From: Piscicola geometra
Taxonomy: Eukaryota > Annelida > Clitellata > Hirudinida > Piscicolidae
Direction: 5' to 3'
Length of the DNA: 64,000 nucleotides
Assembly (NCBI GenBank): GCA_943735955.1
Contig: OX030965.1
Span: 4,594,003-4,658,002 of the forward strand
Shown here: positions 27,120 to 37,446 of the stretch, piece by piece
How the letters are laid out: the number at the start of each line of letters is the position of its first letter
Position numbering within the stretch: position 1 is the stretch's first letter
Made by a program: the position numbers and the translations under genes
Notes under the pieces: generated by a model
Database searches by the model: none
What the model saw: the letters and a program-made list of their open reading frames with translations, nothing else
What the model was told of the DNA's origin: nothing

Positions 27120-27880
27120 CTAAAATCCCAACAACACCACATTCACTAATACCACAACCACCACTATCACAAAAAACATAACCATAACCACCACTATCAC
27201 AAAAAACATAACCATAACCACCACAACAACAACCATACCCACCACAACAACCATACCCACTACAACAACCGTGACCACCAGAACAACAACCACATGCAAC
27301 ACAACAACCACATGCATCACAACAACCACATCCACCACAACAACAACCACATCCATCACAACAACAACCACATCCAACACAACAACTCCACCACTCCCTC
27401 TAATACGTTGAGCTTTAAGGGATTTCATTCCTGCGTTATTCATACTGCCTCTGGCATCTCATTAGTGCTTTTTCGTGCCCATCTATTATTATTTATTTTA
27501 GTTATAATTATTGTATATATTTAGTTAATATTTATTATAATAAGTTTTCATATAATTAATATTAGATTTGATGTAATTACTGTCTATTTTAAAAAAAAGT
27601 ATTTATCATTCAAATACACAGATATACGGAAAGCACATAAACACACATACAAATACATAAGGAAATCTACAAACACATGTCAAACAAACACATACACAAA
27701 CACACGCGCACAAATGCAATGACGACAAAATGAGCATTTTAAAGTAATAAAACTAAAGAATAAAACAAATATTCCAAAAAACACCCACTCACACGCCCAC
27801 AAACAAACACACACACACCCACACACACACACACACATAAACACAAAAATGCACAAACAAACACCCACACACACACTCGC
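27120..27880. repeat. CAACAACCACA- and ACACACA-rich simple sequence
   Basis: 27120-27395 is built from ACAACAACCACAT and CATAACCATAACC variants; 27680-27880 is degenerate CA-rich DNA. ORFs across it (Val-rich on -, His/Asn-rich on +) are repeat artefacts. Confidence 0.85.
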
Positions 27881-28906
27881 AGGTTTCTCTAACGTTTTTC
27901 TTCTTCGCGTCAATGTCCACATAGTTAAGATGGACACCCTTCTATTGATACTCTTGATTGCATGTGTGTGTCTTTGTAGGTGTATGTGTGCTTGCGTGCG
28001 TGTGTGCGTGTTTAATTTCTTCCTTTAATTTCAACTCCATGCCGATTTCAATAAAATAAACTTAAACATACTACATACTATATATAATATCGTCTTTATT
28101 TGATCCCTGTGTCGTTATTTCAAGTTAATCGAAGGTTCAATAAATTCTTACTGGATACTTCTTATCAATTAATTATTTAAAATCTCATTTGCTAGTTGCT
28201 TGATCCCAATCAATTCATTAATTGTGAACTATCAGGTTTTAAAATAAATATTTTTAAATTTAAAAATTACCTATTTAATTATTTTTAGCTCAAAAGTATA
28301 TAAGAACACTGAGTAAGATTCCCAGGAGGAGACAAGTTCGGTTTGAATCTTTTTTTCAAGACATCTCCAAAAACCCTCAGTTTTTAATAACCTATATAGT
28401 TTTCATTCCAACTATTTTCATTGCTTTGCATTGCTATACGCCAAGATGACGACACACGCATGCTTGTATGCAGACGTCTCCACAGGTCCCGCGCCTCATA
28501 TTGACAAACCCTTCAAGGCGTCTCAATGCATCTTCACAATACAGAGATAAGCCATCTATCATATATACTTTCCACACTCTTCCGTGCCTTCTTCGAGATC
28601 ATTGCAAACTCCAAGGCTTTCGAATTCATTTGGAGAACCCTTTTAAATCTTAATTTGCCTTTGACTTCGCGTAATACGAATTTTAGCCAGGTCAGAAATC
28701 TAATTTTAGAACAGACAACTTTTTTCAAAATATACCTCAGTAATCATGTTTATTATAAATTCCAAATTCACAATGGGAATATCTCCAGCTTAAGATTTAA
28801 TTAAATCAAAATAATAAATTAAAGGTGACTACTTGAATGTTCTACATCGAAACTAAAACTCTCATGTCTTCTTTAACATTATCGAGACAAACAGATACTG
28901 CTCCAA

Positions 28907-30371
28907 TCATTCTATTCTTGTGATATCTGAAACATTAAATAAGTTTTTTTTATAAATATTTATTTTAATTTTAACACCCCATGAACAAGAAATAATTTTA
29001 CATATAAAAATGCTCTTTATGTCAAAACTAACCAGAGCAGACCACAGGGTCGATCTTGAAGGTGAAGTAGTAGTCGCCAAGGAGGGGTTTTCCACACAAA
29101 GGGTAGGTTCCGATTTGATCGCAAAAGTCGGCTTCCTGGCTGTCGCTGCTGTAAGTGTCGGTGGCTTCGTCGTGAGTGATCGACATTGTCATTCTCTGAC
29201 TCCCTGACCTTCCTTCGTACCTGCCATATTATATAAATTTATTTTATTGATTGATTGACATTATGGATGATTTTGGGTGCAAAAATGATGAACTATTTAT
29301 TAGAGACAAGCATGAGATAGTCTCTGACTGGCAGTGGTTTGGTTCTTTCTTGAGACTGAAGGTGCAGTCTTCGTCAATTCCCCCATCCTCCACCTTCAAC
29401 CACACTTCGGAACAATGTATCGATGACGGATCACCTATTGTTTTAATGCAAATTATATCTTTATTCAATCTAAGATACAGCGCCATGCTTAATCATTTAT
29501 TTGAGATTAGAATCATTAGCAGAAGACTGTTACATATTAGTAAACTAACCAGAGATCTTAAAGATGTTGCTCTCGATATGTCTAATGGTCTGGTCGTCAT
29601 TGTCGTAGACGTCTTTAGTGGCTGTGTCTTTGTGGAACAGGAAACAAAAGTTGTCAATGACGTCCAAACTGAAAATAAAATGTGGAAATAATGAAGTGAT
29701 ATTGGTGACTCAAGTCGTATAAAAAGTTGCCGCTACTTAATATTAAAGGTAGTCGAATATTAAAAAGGATAAGATTAGATTAGGGTGTTTAACCACCACA
29801 GGAGTGGATTTCAAGAAGATTAACATTTCGGTGAAGTGTCTTAGAAATGTTCCGTTTGTGAAATTAAAGAAGGGCCTCTCTACGGCTTTAATGTCAATCG
29901 TTAAATCACATGTTTTTTCATGGCCTCTTGACCAAGACTTCTTTTCGCAGTACCCTGAAATTATATAGATTAGACTCTAATCATTAGAGTGTTGGCCTGG
30001 AGCATGGAAGGACTATAATATTTGATCATTTCAAATTTTTCGACAGTTTAGACTAAACTTCTTATAACATTAGGTTTAATAAAAATTTTCTTCACTTACA
30101 TGCAAGCATAACTTCTCGGTTTTGCGTGTTTGGAAGCAGAACATGGGTTAATGCTGTCGAGTTTGGATCGTTGAAATAAATGCATGTTATTAATGCCTCT
30201 TTAAAAACATAATGTGTTATAAATGGAAACTAAGTTTTTCAATAAAATATATAAAGTTACTATTAAGCGATTTAAATATGGTTTTAATAATGAATAATCA
30301 TAATTGAGTATTTTAGAGAAACCTCCTAGCAGATAGTTGAGAAATAAAAGAGTGTGCAGTGTAGAATTCAT
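28907..30371 (-). CDS. secreted cysteine-containing glycoprotein, family unknown
   Basis: Seven exons, 30371-30323, 30198-30100, 29954-29825, 29668-29550, 29434-29329, 29220-29033, 28926-28907, give about 236 residues with matching phases. The ATG at 30371 starts a signal peptide (MNSTLHTLLFLNYLLG) and is preferred over an in-frame ATG at 30395 because the TATA box at 30417-30424 would place the transcription start near 30390. The mature part has about a dozen cysteines and potential N-glycosylation sites (NST, NFT, NGT). Recognisable stretches include TCIYFNDPNSTALTH, NFCFLFHKDT, CSEVWLKVEDGG and CGKPLLGDYYFTFKID. I do not recognise a domain. The donor of exon 5 is uncertain: GTCAGA at 29328 or a GTCTCT slightly downstream, both in the same phase. 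The last exon adds only a few residues. Confidence 0.6.
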
Positions 30372-30416
30372 TTTCTTAATCCTCTTTACTTTCAAATTTT
30401 ACAAACCTCGAGTATG

Positions 30417-30424
30417 TTTATATA
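30417..30424 (-). promoter_or_regulatory. TATA box of the secreted glycoprotein gene
   Basis: TATATAAA on the minus strand, 46 bp upstream of the preferred ATG, in a locally less A/T-only context (CTATATAAACATACTCGAGG). It decides between two in-frame start codons. Confidence 0.6.
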
Positions 30425-31184
30425 GACTAAAGAGACGTTTTTGTTTAAATGTTTGGTAAATTATTCATAAATTATATCAAAATTATTATCAATTAAATAT
30501 TTAATAAAACCTTAACTACTCTAGAAAAGAATGAAAGAAGTTTCAAATAATGGTCGCGTTAATTAATTACATGACTTAGAAATTAAAGCGTTCAAAACAG
30601 CTTCCTACAAATTGGACTTTAGAATATTTTGAAGTATTATGCAAGCAGCTGAAAAAAGTTTAAACATTAATTGAATAATTATTTCTCAAATAAAAAAATT
30701 GTGAACTACAATTATGGGCGTAAAGAAGTTTATCATGCTTGCATCATATTAAATTAGAAACAAGATATCTGTATTAGGATTTGAATATGTTGCAAGAAAA
30801 GACATAACACATCATAGATCTCGCCTGAAATTCATATATTTTTTTATTTATTAGGACCAGAAATAGGAGTTCATATTAGAGTTTATTAAACTATATTTTT
30901 TATGTAGTAAAACAAAAAATAAAATACGAAATATAAATTTTTGTTTTTCAAGGAAATAAAGATCTGTGTTCTCACATTTAAACCAAAATAAAACATTTCA
31001 ATTTTCTCCACCCATCCCTACCTTACCTACTTCTCATTGGTTGAACAGATTTACTTGCGCTCGCAAGTTTAATTTCAAAGTTTGAATCAACTAATGTAAC
31101 TTCTGATTTTAAGCACAGTTTCACTCTAGATTTATATTTAAAAGGTTATTTGTTATACTTTCAATAGTTTTTAATGCTTGGTGT

Positions 31185-32137
31185 TATCCTGCGTCTATAT
31201 TGTCGCAGGATAGCGTAGCCGCGCGGTTGGTGTTATGATAGCACTGTTTAACAATCTTTTTTTCTTATTTATTAATATTTAGTGAATTTTCGTAAAATAA
31301 ATAAAAAAATTATTATTTGTTAAATATTTTTTTTTATAATTCGTAATAATCATTGAATTTTCGTAAACTAACCCTTAACTTAACCTTAACGGTTAAGGCT
31401 TAACCTATCACTAAATAAATAAAATATTTATAATACATAATTTATCAAAAATTACTCTAATAATTAATTTTATGTTTTATTTATTATTTAATCATCTTTT
31501 GATCATCTAATTAATCATCTAATAATTGTTATTTTACTCATTATAAATATAATTAATAAATTTGTTTTTTATTCAATTTTATCCACTAAAAATCTTATAT
31601 AAATTATGGTACTTAAAAAATTATTATTAATGATCAATCATCTTGATAAACCCAAACTCTAATCTTAACCCTGAACCTAATTTTAATCCTTACCTGTATA
31701 TTTTTGAAAATTGTTTTAATTAAATATCCATATTTTATTTTTATCATAATATATTTTTATTCGAAAAAGAATACTAAATAAAATTCTTGTATTATACTAA
31801 GTTTAACAATAAAAATTTACAAGGTGTAATAATAAAAATAATAATATGTAAAATAGTTATTTACAACTATTACAGAACCAGTATCCGACAGGTATTAGTC
31901 CAAGGCATTCAAAAAAATCCTAACCTAAAATTTAGAAAGTATTTAAGTGGAATAAGAATTTATTTTTAATAGTGAACCTATTTAAGTTTTAAAATAAATA
32001 CATAAAAATATAATTATGAATTTATTCCCAATTAATTCATAACTTAAAATTACAAATTCACTAAATTACTAGATTATAAAATCTGGATGCAGGATAACAC
32101 CAACCGCGCGGCTACGCTACAATATTGACGCAGGATA
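31185..32137. mobile_element. non-autonomous DNA transposon (MITE-like) with terminal inverted repeats
   Basis: The left end (31185-31236) reads TATCCTGCGTC...ATATTGT...TAGCGTAGCCGCGCGGTTGG followed by TGTTAT. The right end (about 32094-32137) is its reverse complement, lacking a 7-bp CGCAGGA insertion present on the left. The shared core GCGTAGCCGCGCGGTTGG is strikingly GC-rich beside an interior of almost pure AT with no coding capacity. No transposase inside. Superfamily not recognised and target duplication not certain. It ends about 58 bp before the ATG of the next gene. Confidence 0.75.
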
Positions 32138-32195
32138 TAATCTTAGGTTTTTAATAAATAAAATATAAAATTCAATACTTTTTAAATCTTTTAAG

Positions 32196-32789
32196 ATGGA
32201 AGCTGAAACGAAGAGAAGGAGGTCGAGTGGACGAAGAAGCCTGGGGGGGTCGAATGGTTTAATGGAGCATTACCGGATGATCATGCCTATTTTGAAGGAA
32301 GCTCATGAAACTGCATTAAAAAAACTAGCTGCTGAACCATCAACAATTGAAAGTTTAGATCAAGCAGTGTCGTCAAGATTAAATGAATTAGCAATGAATA
32401 TTTCAAAGGAAATTTTGCAGAGTGAAAATGAGGTTAAAAATAAAATGTCTAGTGATAACGAATTCATCAAAGACCTTAAAAGGTGTGAAGATTCATGGCG
32501 AAGTCTGAACCAAAGCAAAGAATATTTGAAAAGTTTCAACTGGATATCTGATTTGGAGTCCTGTCCAGAAAACGATGAATTCATCAAAAAGGCGTCTGAA
32601 TTAAGGCTTAATGAGTCTTTAGATCCCAAAAATGTGAATGAATTGTGTGAAAGGCTTGAGATAAAACTTGATTTGATTAAAGGTGTTGTGAGGGACAACA
32701 GAAATACCATCACTACCATCTGTTCTATCATTCATAAAGCACTCTTTAGAGATGCTAATGATGTTCTTGCTGACATTTTTGAATTGTAA
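32196..32789 (+). CDS. intronless helical protein, possibly kinetochore Dsn1-like
   Basis: Single exon, 197 residues, ATG at 32196 and TAA at 32787; AATAAA at 32872-32877. The N terminus carries two clustered basic serine sites, KRRRSSGRRSL, followed by predicted helices (EHYRMIMPILKEAHETALKK; SSRLNELAMNISKEIL; FIKDLKRCEDSWRSLNQSKE; LCERLEIKLDLIKGVV). DSN1/Mis13, a Mis12-complex subunit, has the same order: paired RRxS Aurora B sites, then a helical region with a segment like E(M/F)I..L...E..W..L. That match is by eye and weak, so the assignment is tentative. The ORF itself looks real (sustained codon use, charged amphipathic pattern). The MITE right next to its 5' side may sit in its promoter. 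Confidence 0.45.
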   Translation: MEAETKRRRSSGRRSLGGSNGLMEHYRMIMPILKEAHETALKKLAAEPSTIESLDQAVSSRLNELAMNISKEILQSENEVKNKMSSDNEFIKDLKRCEDSWRSLNQSKEYLKSFNWISDLESCPENDEFIKKASELRLNESLDPKNVNELCERLEIKLDLIKGVVRDNRNTITTICSIIHKALFRDANDVLADIFEL

Positions 32790-33935
32790 TGTTTGCATTC
32801 ATTCTTATGGGATAATTAAAAGTTATTTTACAAGTATTCATAAAAACCTTTTATTTATGAAATATTGAATTAATAAATATTTCATCAGTTCTTTAAAATA
32901 ATTTTGAGTAAATAAAACTACAAACTTTCCAGGTCTAATTATGTAATAAGAGCTAAATGATTTAAATAAAAATTATATATGCATATATGATTTATATATA
33001 TATATATATAGAATTGCATAGGTAAATAAGTTTTTTCCAGTTTGGTTTGGGAACATTTAACAATGTATTCCATAATCAATAGCTTTCTTCACCTGTATCC
33101 AAGAACTTGTGTTGCATTTCAAATTTTTTTATAATTCCCTAAGACGCACATTCTTTTAAATCCGAAAATTTAAAAAATATATAAAAACGAAAACTAGCGT
33201 GTTATATCAGAAGTTTTCACCACTTTAATATTGCACAATTTTTAAGTTTGCGTCGCTGGAAAGCTTTTGTGAATCCAAATAAGTGCCCCTCATACATGGT
33301 GTATAAGTTAATGATAAAATAGATGACAATTGAAGCTTTATATTTAAAGCTTTAAAATATATTTTTATAATATGCCAAATCTAAATAGATTTTTTACTGA
33401 AACTGTTCATCACGCGAGAGTAAATAAGAAATCTCCCATTCAAGAACACGGCCCGTTTGAGAAGAAACAAATTCTAGAAACTATCAGTGATGGGCACTTT
33501 AACTACTTTTGAGTAGTTGAACTTTTGCTAACTACTTAACTACTTTTGAGTAGTTAAACTTTTGCTAACTTCTTAACTACTTTTGAGTAGTTAAACTACT
33601 AGTTAACTACTAACTACTTTTCAGTAGTTAAACTTTTAGGGCTTAACTACTTTTCAGTAGTTGGAGTAGTTAACTACATTTCAACTACTTTTGCTCAAAG
33701 TTTAGCAATAATTATATCGACGTCGGCTGTAATACTTAACAGTCAATAACTTTGGTTAGCGGCTACCATTTTGGCAGCCGCTCAAATAAATTTGTAGAAT
33801 AAACGGTTTTGGGTATAATATATTGAAATTTTAGAATCTTAAGTCTAAATAAAAATTTAATTTAATTAATTAGAATGTTTTTAGTGCGAATGTTGGTTGT
33901 TTTGAATCTGTCGAGAATGGCCGCAGCAGACCAAG

Positions 33936-34070
33936 ATGGCCGCAGGGAGTCAAGTGAGCTGCGACATAAAGAAGAAAGCCTTTCATAGCAGCAGCAGTAC
34001 CAGCGTTGGCAAGGACTTCTCCTTCACCCTCTTTCGCAGCCACGGCACCAGTGACAAGACAGAAAATTGA
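33936..34070 (+). other. coding-like island inside the outer hAT
   Basis: GC-balanced sequence with an ATG and 44 codons (MAAGSQVSCDIKKKAFHSS... SVGKDFSFTLFRSHGTSDK) ending in TGA at 34068-34070, in the middle of AT-rich transposon DNA. It is followed by a GATGATTGTG-rich 3' UTR-like stretch and a retroposon-type tail. It looks like the last exon of a host gene that was captured or retroposed. The family is not recognised. An overlapping frame from 33917 is also open for 23 codons. Confidence 0.35.
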
Positions 34071-34309
34071 GAAGAATGATGATTGTGTTTTGTTGTTTTG
34101 AGGATGATGCGGTGATGATTGTGCTGTGGTATGAGTGTTGGTATTGTGGTGATGATTGAATTTTTTATTTATGGTGATAGTGATTTTTTGGCGGTGATTG
34201 TCATGGTGGTGTGGGTGAGGTTGGATTATTGAGGTTGATTGTTTGTTTATATATATATTTAATTTTATATATATACATAAATTGGTAGTGTTCTAAAAAC
34301 CGTTTTATT

Positions 34310-34395
34310 TAACAAATTTATTTGAAGAGCGCCTTTGTTCACTTAGTAAAGGGCGCTATACAAATCATTAGTAATTGATTGATAATTGAAAAAAA
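34310..34395 (+). mobile_element. retroposon 3' tail with GCGC hairpin
   Basis: GAGCGCC...GGGCGCTATACAAAT followed by (ATTG)n-like ATTGATTGATAATTG. The GCGC arms can pair. An inverted homologue lies at 36425-36495 on the other side of the inner hAT. This tail shape is common to some LINE/SINE families in invertebrates (general knowledge, exact family unknown). Confidence 0.5.
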
Positions 34396-34877
34396 TTGAA
34401 AAAATAACTTACTGTTATATTCATATTACTGTTTATGTCTACATTAGAGGTCGGATATGGACGATTTTTCATTCCCGGTCCTGTCCCGTTCCCGAATTTT
34501 GTTTTCCCGTCCCGTCCCGTTCCCGATGGGTCATCAGAATTTTGATTCCCGTCCCGTCCCGTTCCCGAAATTATTTTTCCCGTCCCGTCCCGTTCCCGAT
34601 GGACCATCAGAATTTTGATTCCCGTCCCGTCCCGTTCCCGCAACTCGATTCCCGGTCCCGACCCTTTTCCGAAACTTTTTGACCCGGTCTCGACCCATTT
34701 CAACAACAAAAATTTTGTTTATTTATTTATTTTTGCTGCCGTTTTCACCGGTCCTAAACTTGCTAGTCCTAAAATTTCTTAAAGTTCATTATTTGAAAGT
34801 CAGAAAATATTTCTTTTAACAAAATTAAAAAAACACGATTTAAATTTCAAATTATTATTGAAATGAAAGTATTGAAG

Positions 34878-35062
34878 TTAGTCATTGTTTTTGAGTAATT
34901 CAATCAAGTCTTTATTGCTTTTAACACAGGTTAAACCGTCAAAAGTTTTAACTTTCAAATTAGGTGATCTTGGGTCTGAAATTAAACGACCACATGTTGA
35001 CAAATTCCGTTCACAGGGAATAGAACTTGCAGGTATACTAAACAAAATTTTGGCTTCTTCTA
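34878..35062 (-). pseudogene. hAT transposase C-terminal (dimerisation) region, copy A
   Basis: The minus strand reads EEAKILFSIPASSIPCER, STCGRLISDPRS and GLTCVKSNKDLIELL before a stop. This is the hATC dimerisation signature (P-x-S-S-x-x-x-E-R...F/L-S-x-x-G-R-L/I...R-S...). No intact upstream catalytic part; higher coordinates hold broken homology to copy B. Confidence 0.75.
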
Positions 35063-35517
35063 GTAGTATTGGAATTTTTTTACTCCAATAGATTTAACAT
35101 CTTTATAATCTTAAATTTTGGTGGGACGTAATTGTGAATATTTGTACAATTCATCCTCTTCTGAAGCTTTTAACTCGTTCATTATAATTAATTTCTCAAT
35201 AATGTTAGAAATATGTTTTTTGACAACATTCTTATTCTCCACAACTGCAGAAATAAAATCATTCGTATAATTTGATAGTAAAAAATTTTATTTTAATTTT
35301 TATGTTATAAAAACTAACATATAGGGTATAAATAACCCTCATTTGTTTTTTTTCTCAACGTCACTGGAGCTTGGTCTGGCTGTACAAAATGGAATTAAAT
35401 TTTCTCTAATGAAAGTCTTGCTATTTATTTTTTTTCTATCCCAAACTTTTTAAATATTATTTTTTTATACTGGGGGATGCAACAGACATGCTGCCATATG
35501 AATAAGATCAATGGGTG

Positions 35518-35712
35518 AACGGGTAGCTGAGTGAATGAACGGGTAGCTAAGTCGGCAACGACTCTCGGCTTGACCAATAAGGAAAGGTCTTAGGTTCAAG
35601 TGCAACCAATGCCCTAGTAACCCAAAGGCGCATGTGATAATATGCAGCCTAAGTGGCCTGGAAGCCCGTTCGGGTTATACGCCACTATAATAATGCTCGT
35701 AATTATTATTAT
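35518..35712 (+). mobile_element. tRNA-derived SINE nested in the inner hAT
   Basis: tRNA-like head with A box GGGTAGCTAAGTCGG and B box-like GGTTCAAGTGC, a body containing GGCGCATGTGATAATATG and CCCGTTCGGGTTATACGCC (a small hairpin), and an (ATT)n tail at 35700-35712. The corresponding part of hAT copy B (53330-53360) lacks it, showing a later insertion. The phrase GTGAATGAACGGGTAGCT hints at a partial duplication of the head. Confidence 0.7.
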
Positions 35713-36424
35713 TAATAGGCATCTTTTTTTGTCAAAATGATCAACTGAGCATTCAACTGGAAATTAATAATTCTAATTCAAAGTATGAATTTATAAAATT
35801 AAAATAATATAACTGACCAGTTGGATTTTATCTGACAAGTTTTCATCATAACCCATTTGTTCTAATTTCTTTAATATTTGGACTCGCCATAACAACTTCA
35901 AATGTAATGTTAGAGATTTTGACATTGACAACGCAATGGTGACTTCGTTATACATTTCTATTGCATTTAATACTTATTTTAAGTACGGAGTATCGATGAA
36001 ATAGAGATTTCCATACTTAGGAGTCTGCTGAAGTATAATTGTTGAAAAATCCACTCCCAATATCTTTTATTCCCGTTTTTCCCGTTTCCGATTTAAAAGT
36101 TGATCCCCGTTCCCGATTTTTCCCGTTCCCGATTTGAATATTGATTCCCGTTCCCGTCCCGAAAACCTCTTCCCGATTCCCGACTTTTCCCGTCCCGAAA
36201 CTAATTTTCATTCCCGTTCCCGCGGGAGTCCCGCAGGTACCCGCGGGTACCCGGTCGGATCGGGTACCCGGTCCGACCTCTAGTCTTCATAGGTAAGACA
36301 GAGACAAATATAATTGTCACTAATAACACTGTGTAATTTTCTTGATATCAGAACATATATGTATTTACTGCTCAATTGCTGGTGGTATTCAAGTACCATG
36401 TACTGGGTAGGATAATTAAGTTCA

Positions 36425-36495
36425 ATCAATCAATCAAATATATTTCTATAGCGCTCTTTCTTCAAATTCAAGAGCGCAAAGTTGTACAAATATTC
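36425..36495 (-). mobile_element. retroposon 3' tail, inverted relative to 34310-34395
   Basis: On the minus strand this gives ...GAGCGCTATAGAAAT and (ATTG)n, the same tail type as at 34310-34395. It may be a second insertion. Confidence 0.45.
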
Positions 36496-36610
36496 ATAAT
36501 ATCTTTAAAACTCAGAGTGATCACAATAAAATGGCCAGTTTAAACAGTTTTTAGAGTTTTATAACACAAAGACAAATAAAAGAGAGTTTTATGAGTTTTA
36601 CACTATAGCG

Positions 36611-36904
36611 TTACTCTTTAATAACGCTCTCAGCTTTGGTTACTTGCCTTAAGAAGACAAGTTTTTCAAACATGCTGTCAGAAAGTTTACAACGCCTTGG
36701 AACCAGAATTTGTCTAGCAGCACTGAACAACCTTTCGACTGCAGCACTACTGGGCAAGGATGCATTAAATTTCAGAAAGGCATTACACAGTCGAGGAAAT
36801 TTAAATAGAACTTTTAGTTCAGTGTCAGCACTAGAAAGATAATTATGAATTTCTTCTTCTATGCTGCTGTCAACAGTAGTGTCAGTATCATTGCTTTCTG
36901 TCAC
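36611..36904 (-). pseudogene. hAT transposase C-terminal fragment (outer element)
   Basis: 97 codons from 36904 to 36611. The signature SLPSSAAVERLFSAARQIL, then PRRCKLSDSMFEKLVFLR, is the hATC dimerisation domain of hAT transposases. It is the only open part of the outer element's transposase; the catalytic core and BED zinc finger are missing. The motif sequence differs clearly from the inner element's, so these are two hAT families. Confidence 0.85.
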
Positions 36905-37386
36905 AAAGGAAACTGATGTTTATAAATGTGGATTTTTTGTAGACAAAATTATCTTTTAACTACTTTTGAGTAGTTAAACTACTTTGAGTAGTTAACTACT
37001 TTTGAGTAGTTAAACTACTTTGAGTAGTTAACTACTTTTGAGTAGTTAAACTACTTTGAGTAGTTAACTACTTTTGAGTAGTTAAACTACTCTCTAACTA
37101 CTGACTACTTTTGAGTAGTTAAACTTTTTGCCTTAACTACTTTTGAGTAGTTTTACTACGTAGTTAACTTCTAAGTAGTTAACTACTGCCCATCATTGGA
37201 AACTATATATTAAAATATCAAAGAATTATTACTTTTTTTCCTATTAAAAATTGCGCATTTCATATTACAATAGATTAAGATTTAAGTTTTAGATTCTTTA
37301 AAAAATTAAGATTTGATTATAGGGTTATTTGTGCAGTATCATTCTTAAATTGGTCGCATTCCCACACGGTTCGGAGCATATATGTA

Positions 37387-37397
37387 ATATATATAAA
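37387..37397 (+). promoter_or_regulatory. TATA box of the PAN/fucolectin gene
   Basis: ATATATATAAAG lies about 35 bp before the ATG at 37426 and about 55 bp before the ATG at 37447. Normal TATA spacing would put the transcript start close to 37420, favouring 37447 as start codon. Confidence 0.5.
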
Positions 37398-37446
37398 GAA
37401 CAAACCTATTAAAACAATCACTCAGATGCTTTTTCAACAATTAAAA

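Larger units (their letters stand above)
22610..28900. other. gene-poor intergenic region
   Basis: AT-rich DNA with repeats at 23847-24672, 25070-25160 (a 38-bp duplication containing TAATATAATTATAATTATTA), 26160-26340 (degenerate GGAT) and 27120-27880. ORFs at 25197-25484 and 28468-28804 have mixed codons but no recognisable domain or partner exons. I see no convincing gene in 6.3 kb. Confidence 0.5.
34445..36282. mobile_element. hAT transposon, inner element, copy A
   Basis: Termini TAGAGGTCGGA and TCCGACCTCTA are inverted repeats, flanked by 8-bp GTCTACAT (34437-34444) and GTCTTCAT (36283-36290), a target duplication with one mismatch. Subterminal regions are arrays of CCCGTCCCGTTCCCG motifs (34470-34680 and 36070-36270), strongly GC-rich against an AT-rich middle. 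The minus strand holds a degenerate transposase. A second copy in opposite orientation is at 52743-54357, which confirms the boundaries. A SINE has inserted inside (35518-35712). Confidence 0.9.
33485..37198. mobile_element. hAT transposon (outer element of a nest)
   Basis: Ends CAGTGATGGGCA and TGCCCATCATTG are hAT-type terminal inverted repeats (11 of 12 matching) and are flanked by a perfect 8-bp target duplication GAAACTAT at 33477-33484 and 37199-37206. Both subterminal regions (33494-33700 and 36950-37195) are arrays of the near-palindrome AACTACTTTTGAGTAGTT, the kind of subterminal motif hAT transposases bind. It carries only a C-terminal transposase fragment on the minus strand (36611-36904) and has been interrupted by another hAT and other inserts. 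Defective. Confidence 0.93.

Noticed and set aside
28468..28804. Overlapping + strand ORFs just beyond the secreted glycoprotein gene
   Set aside because: Open in several frames at once with no consistent coding signal; likely 3' flanking sequence.
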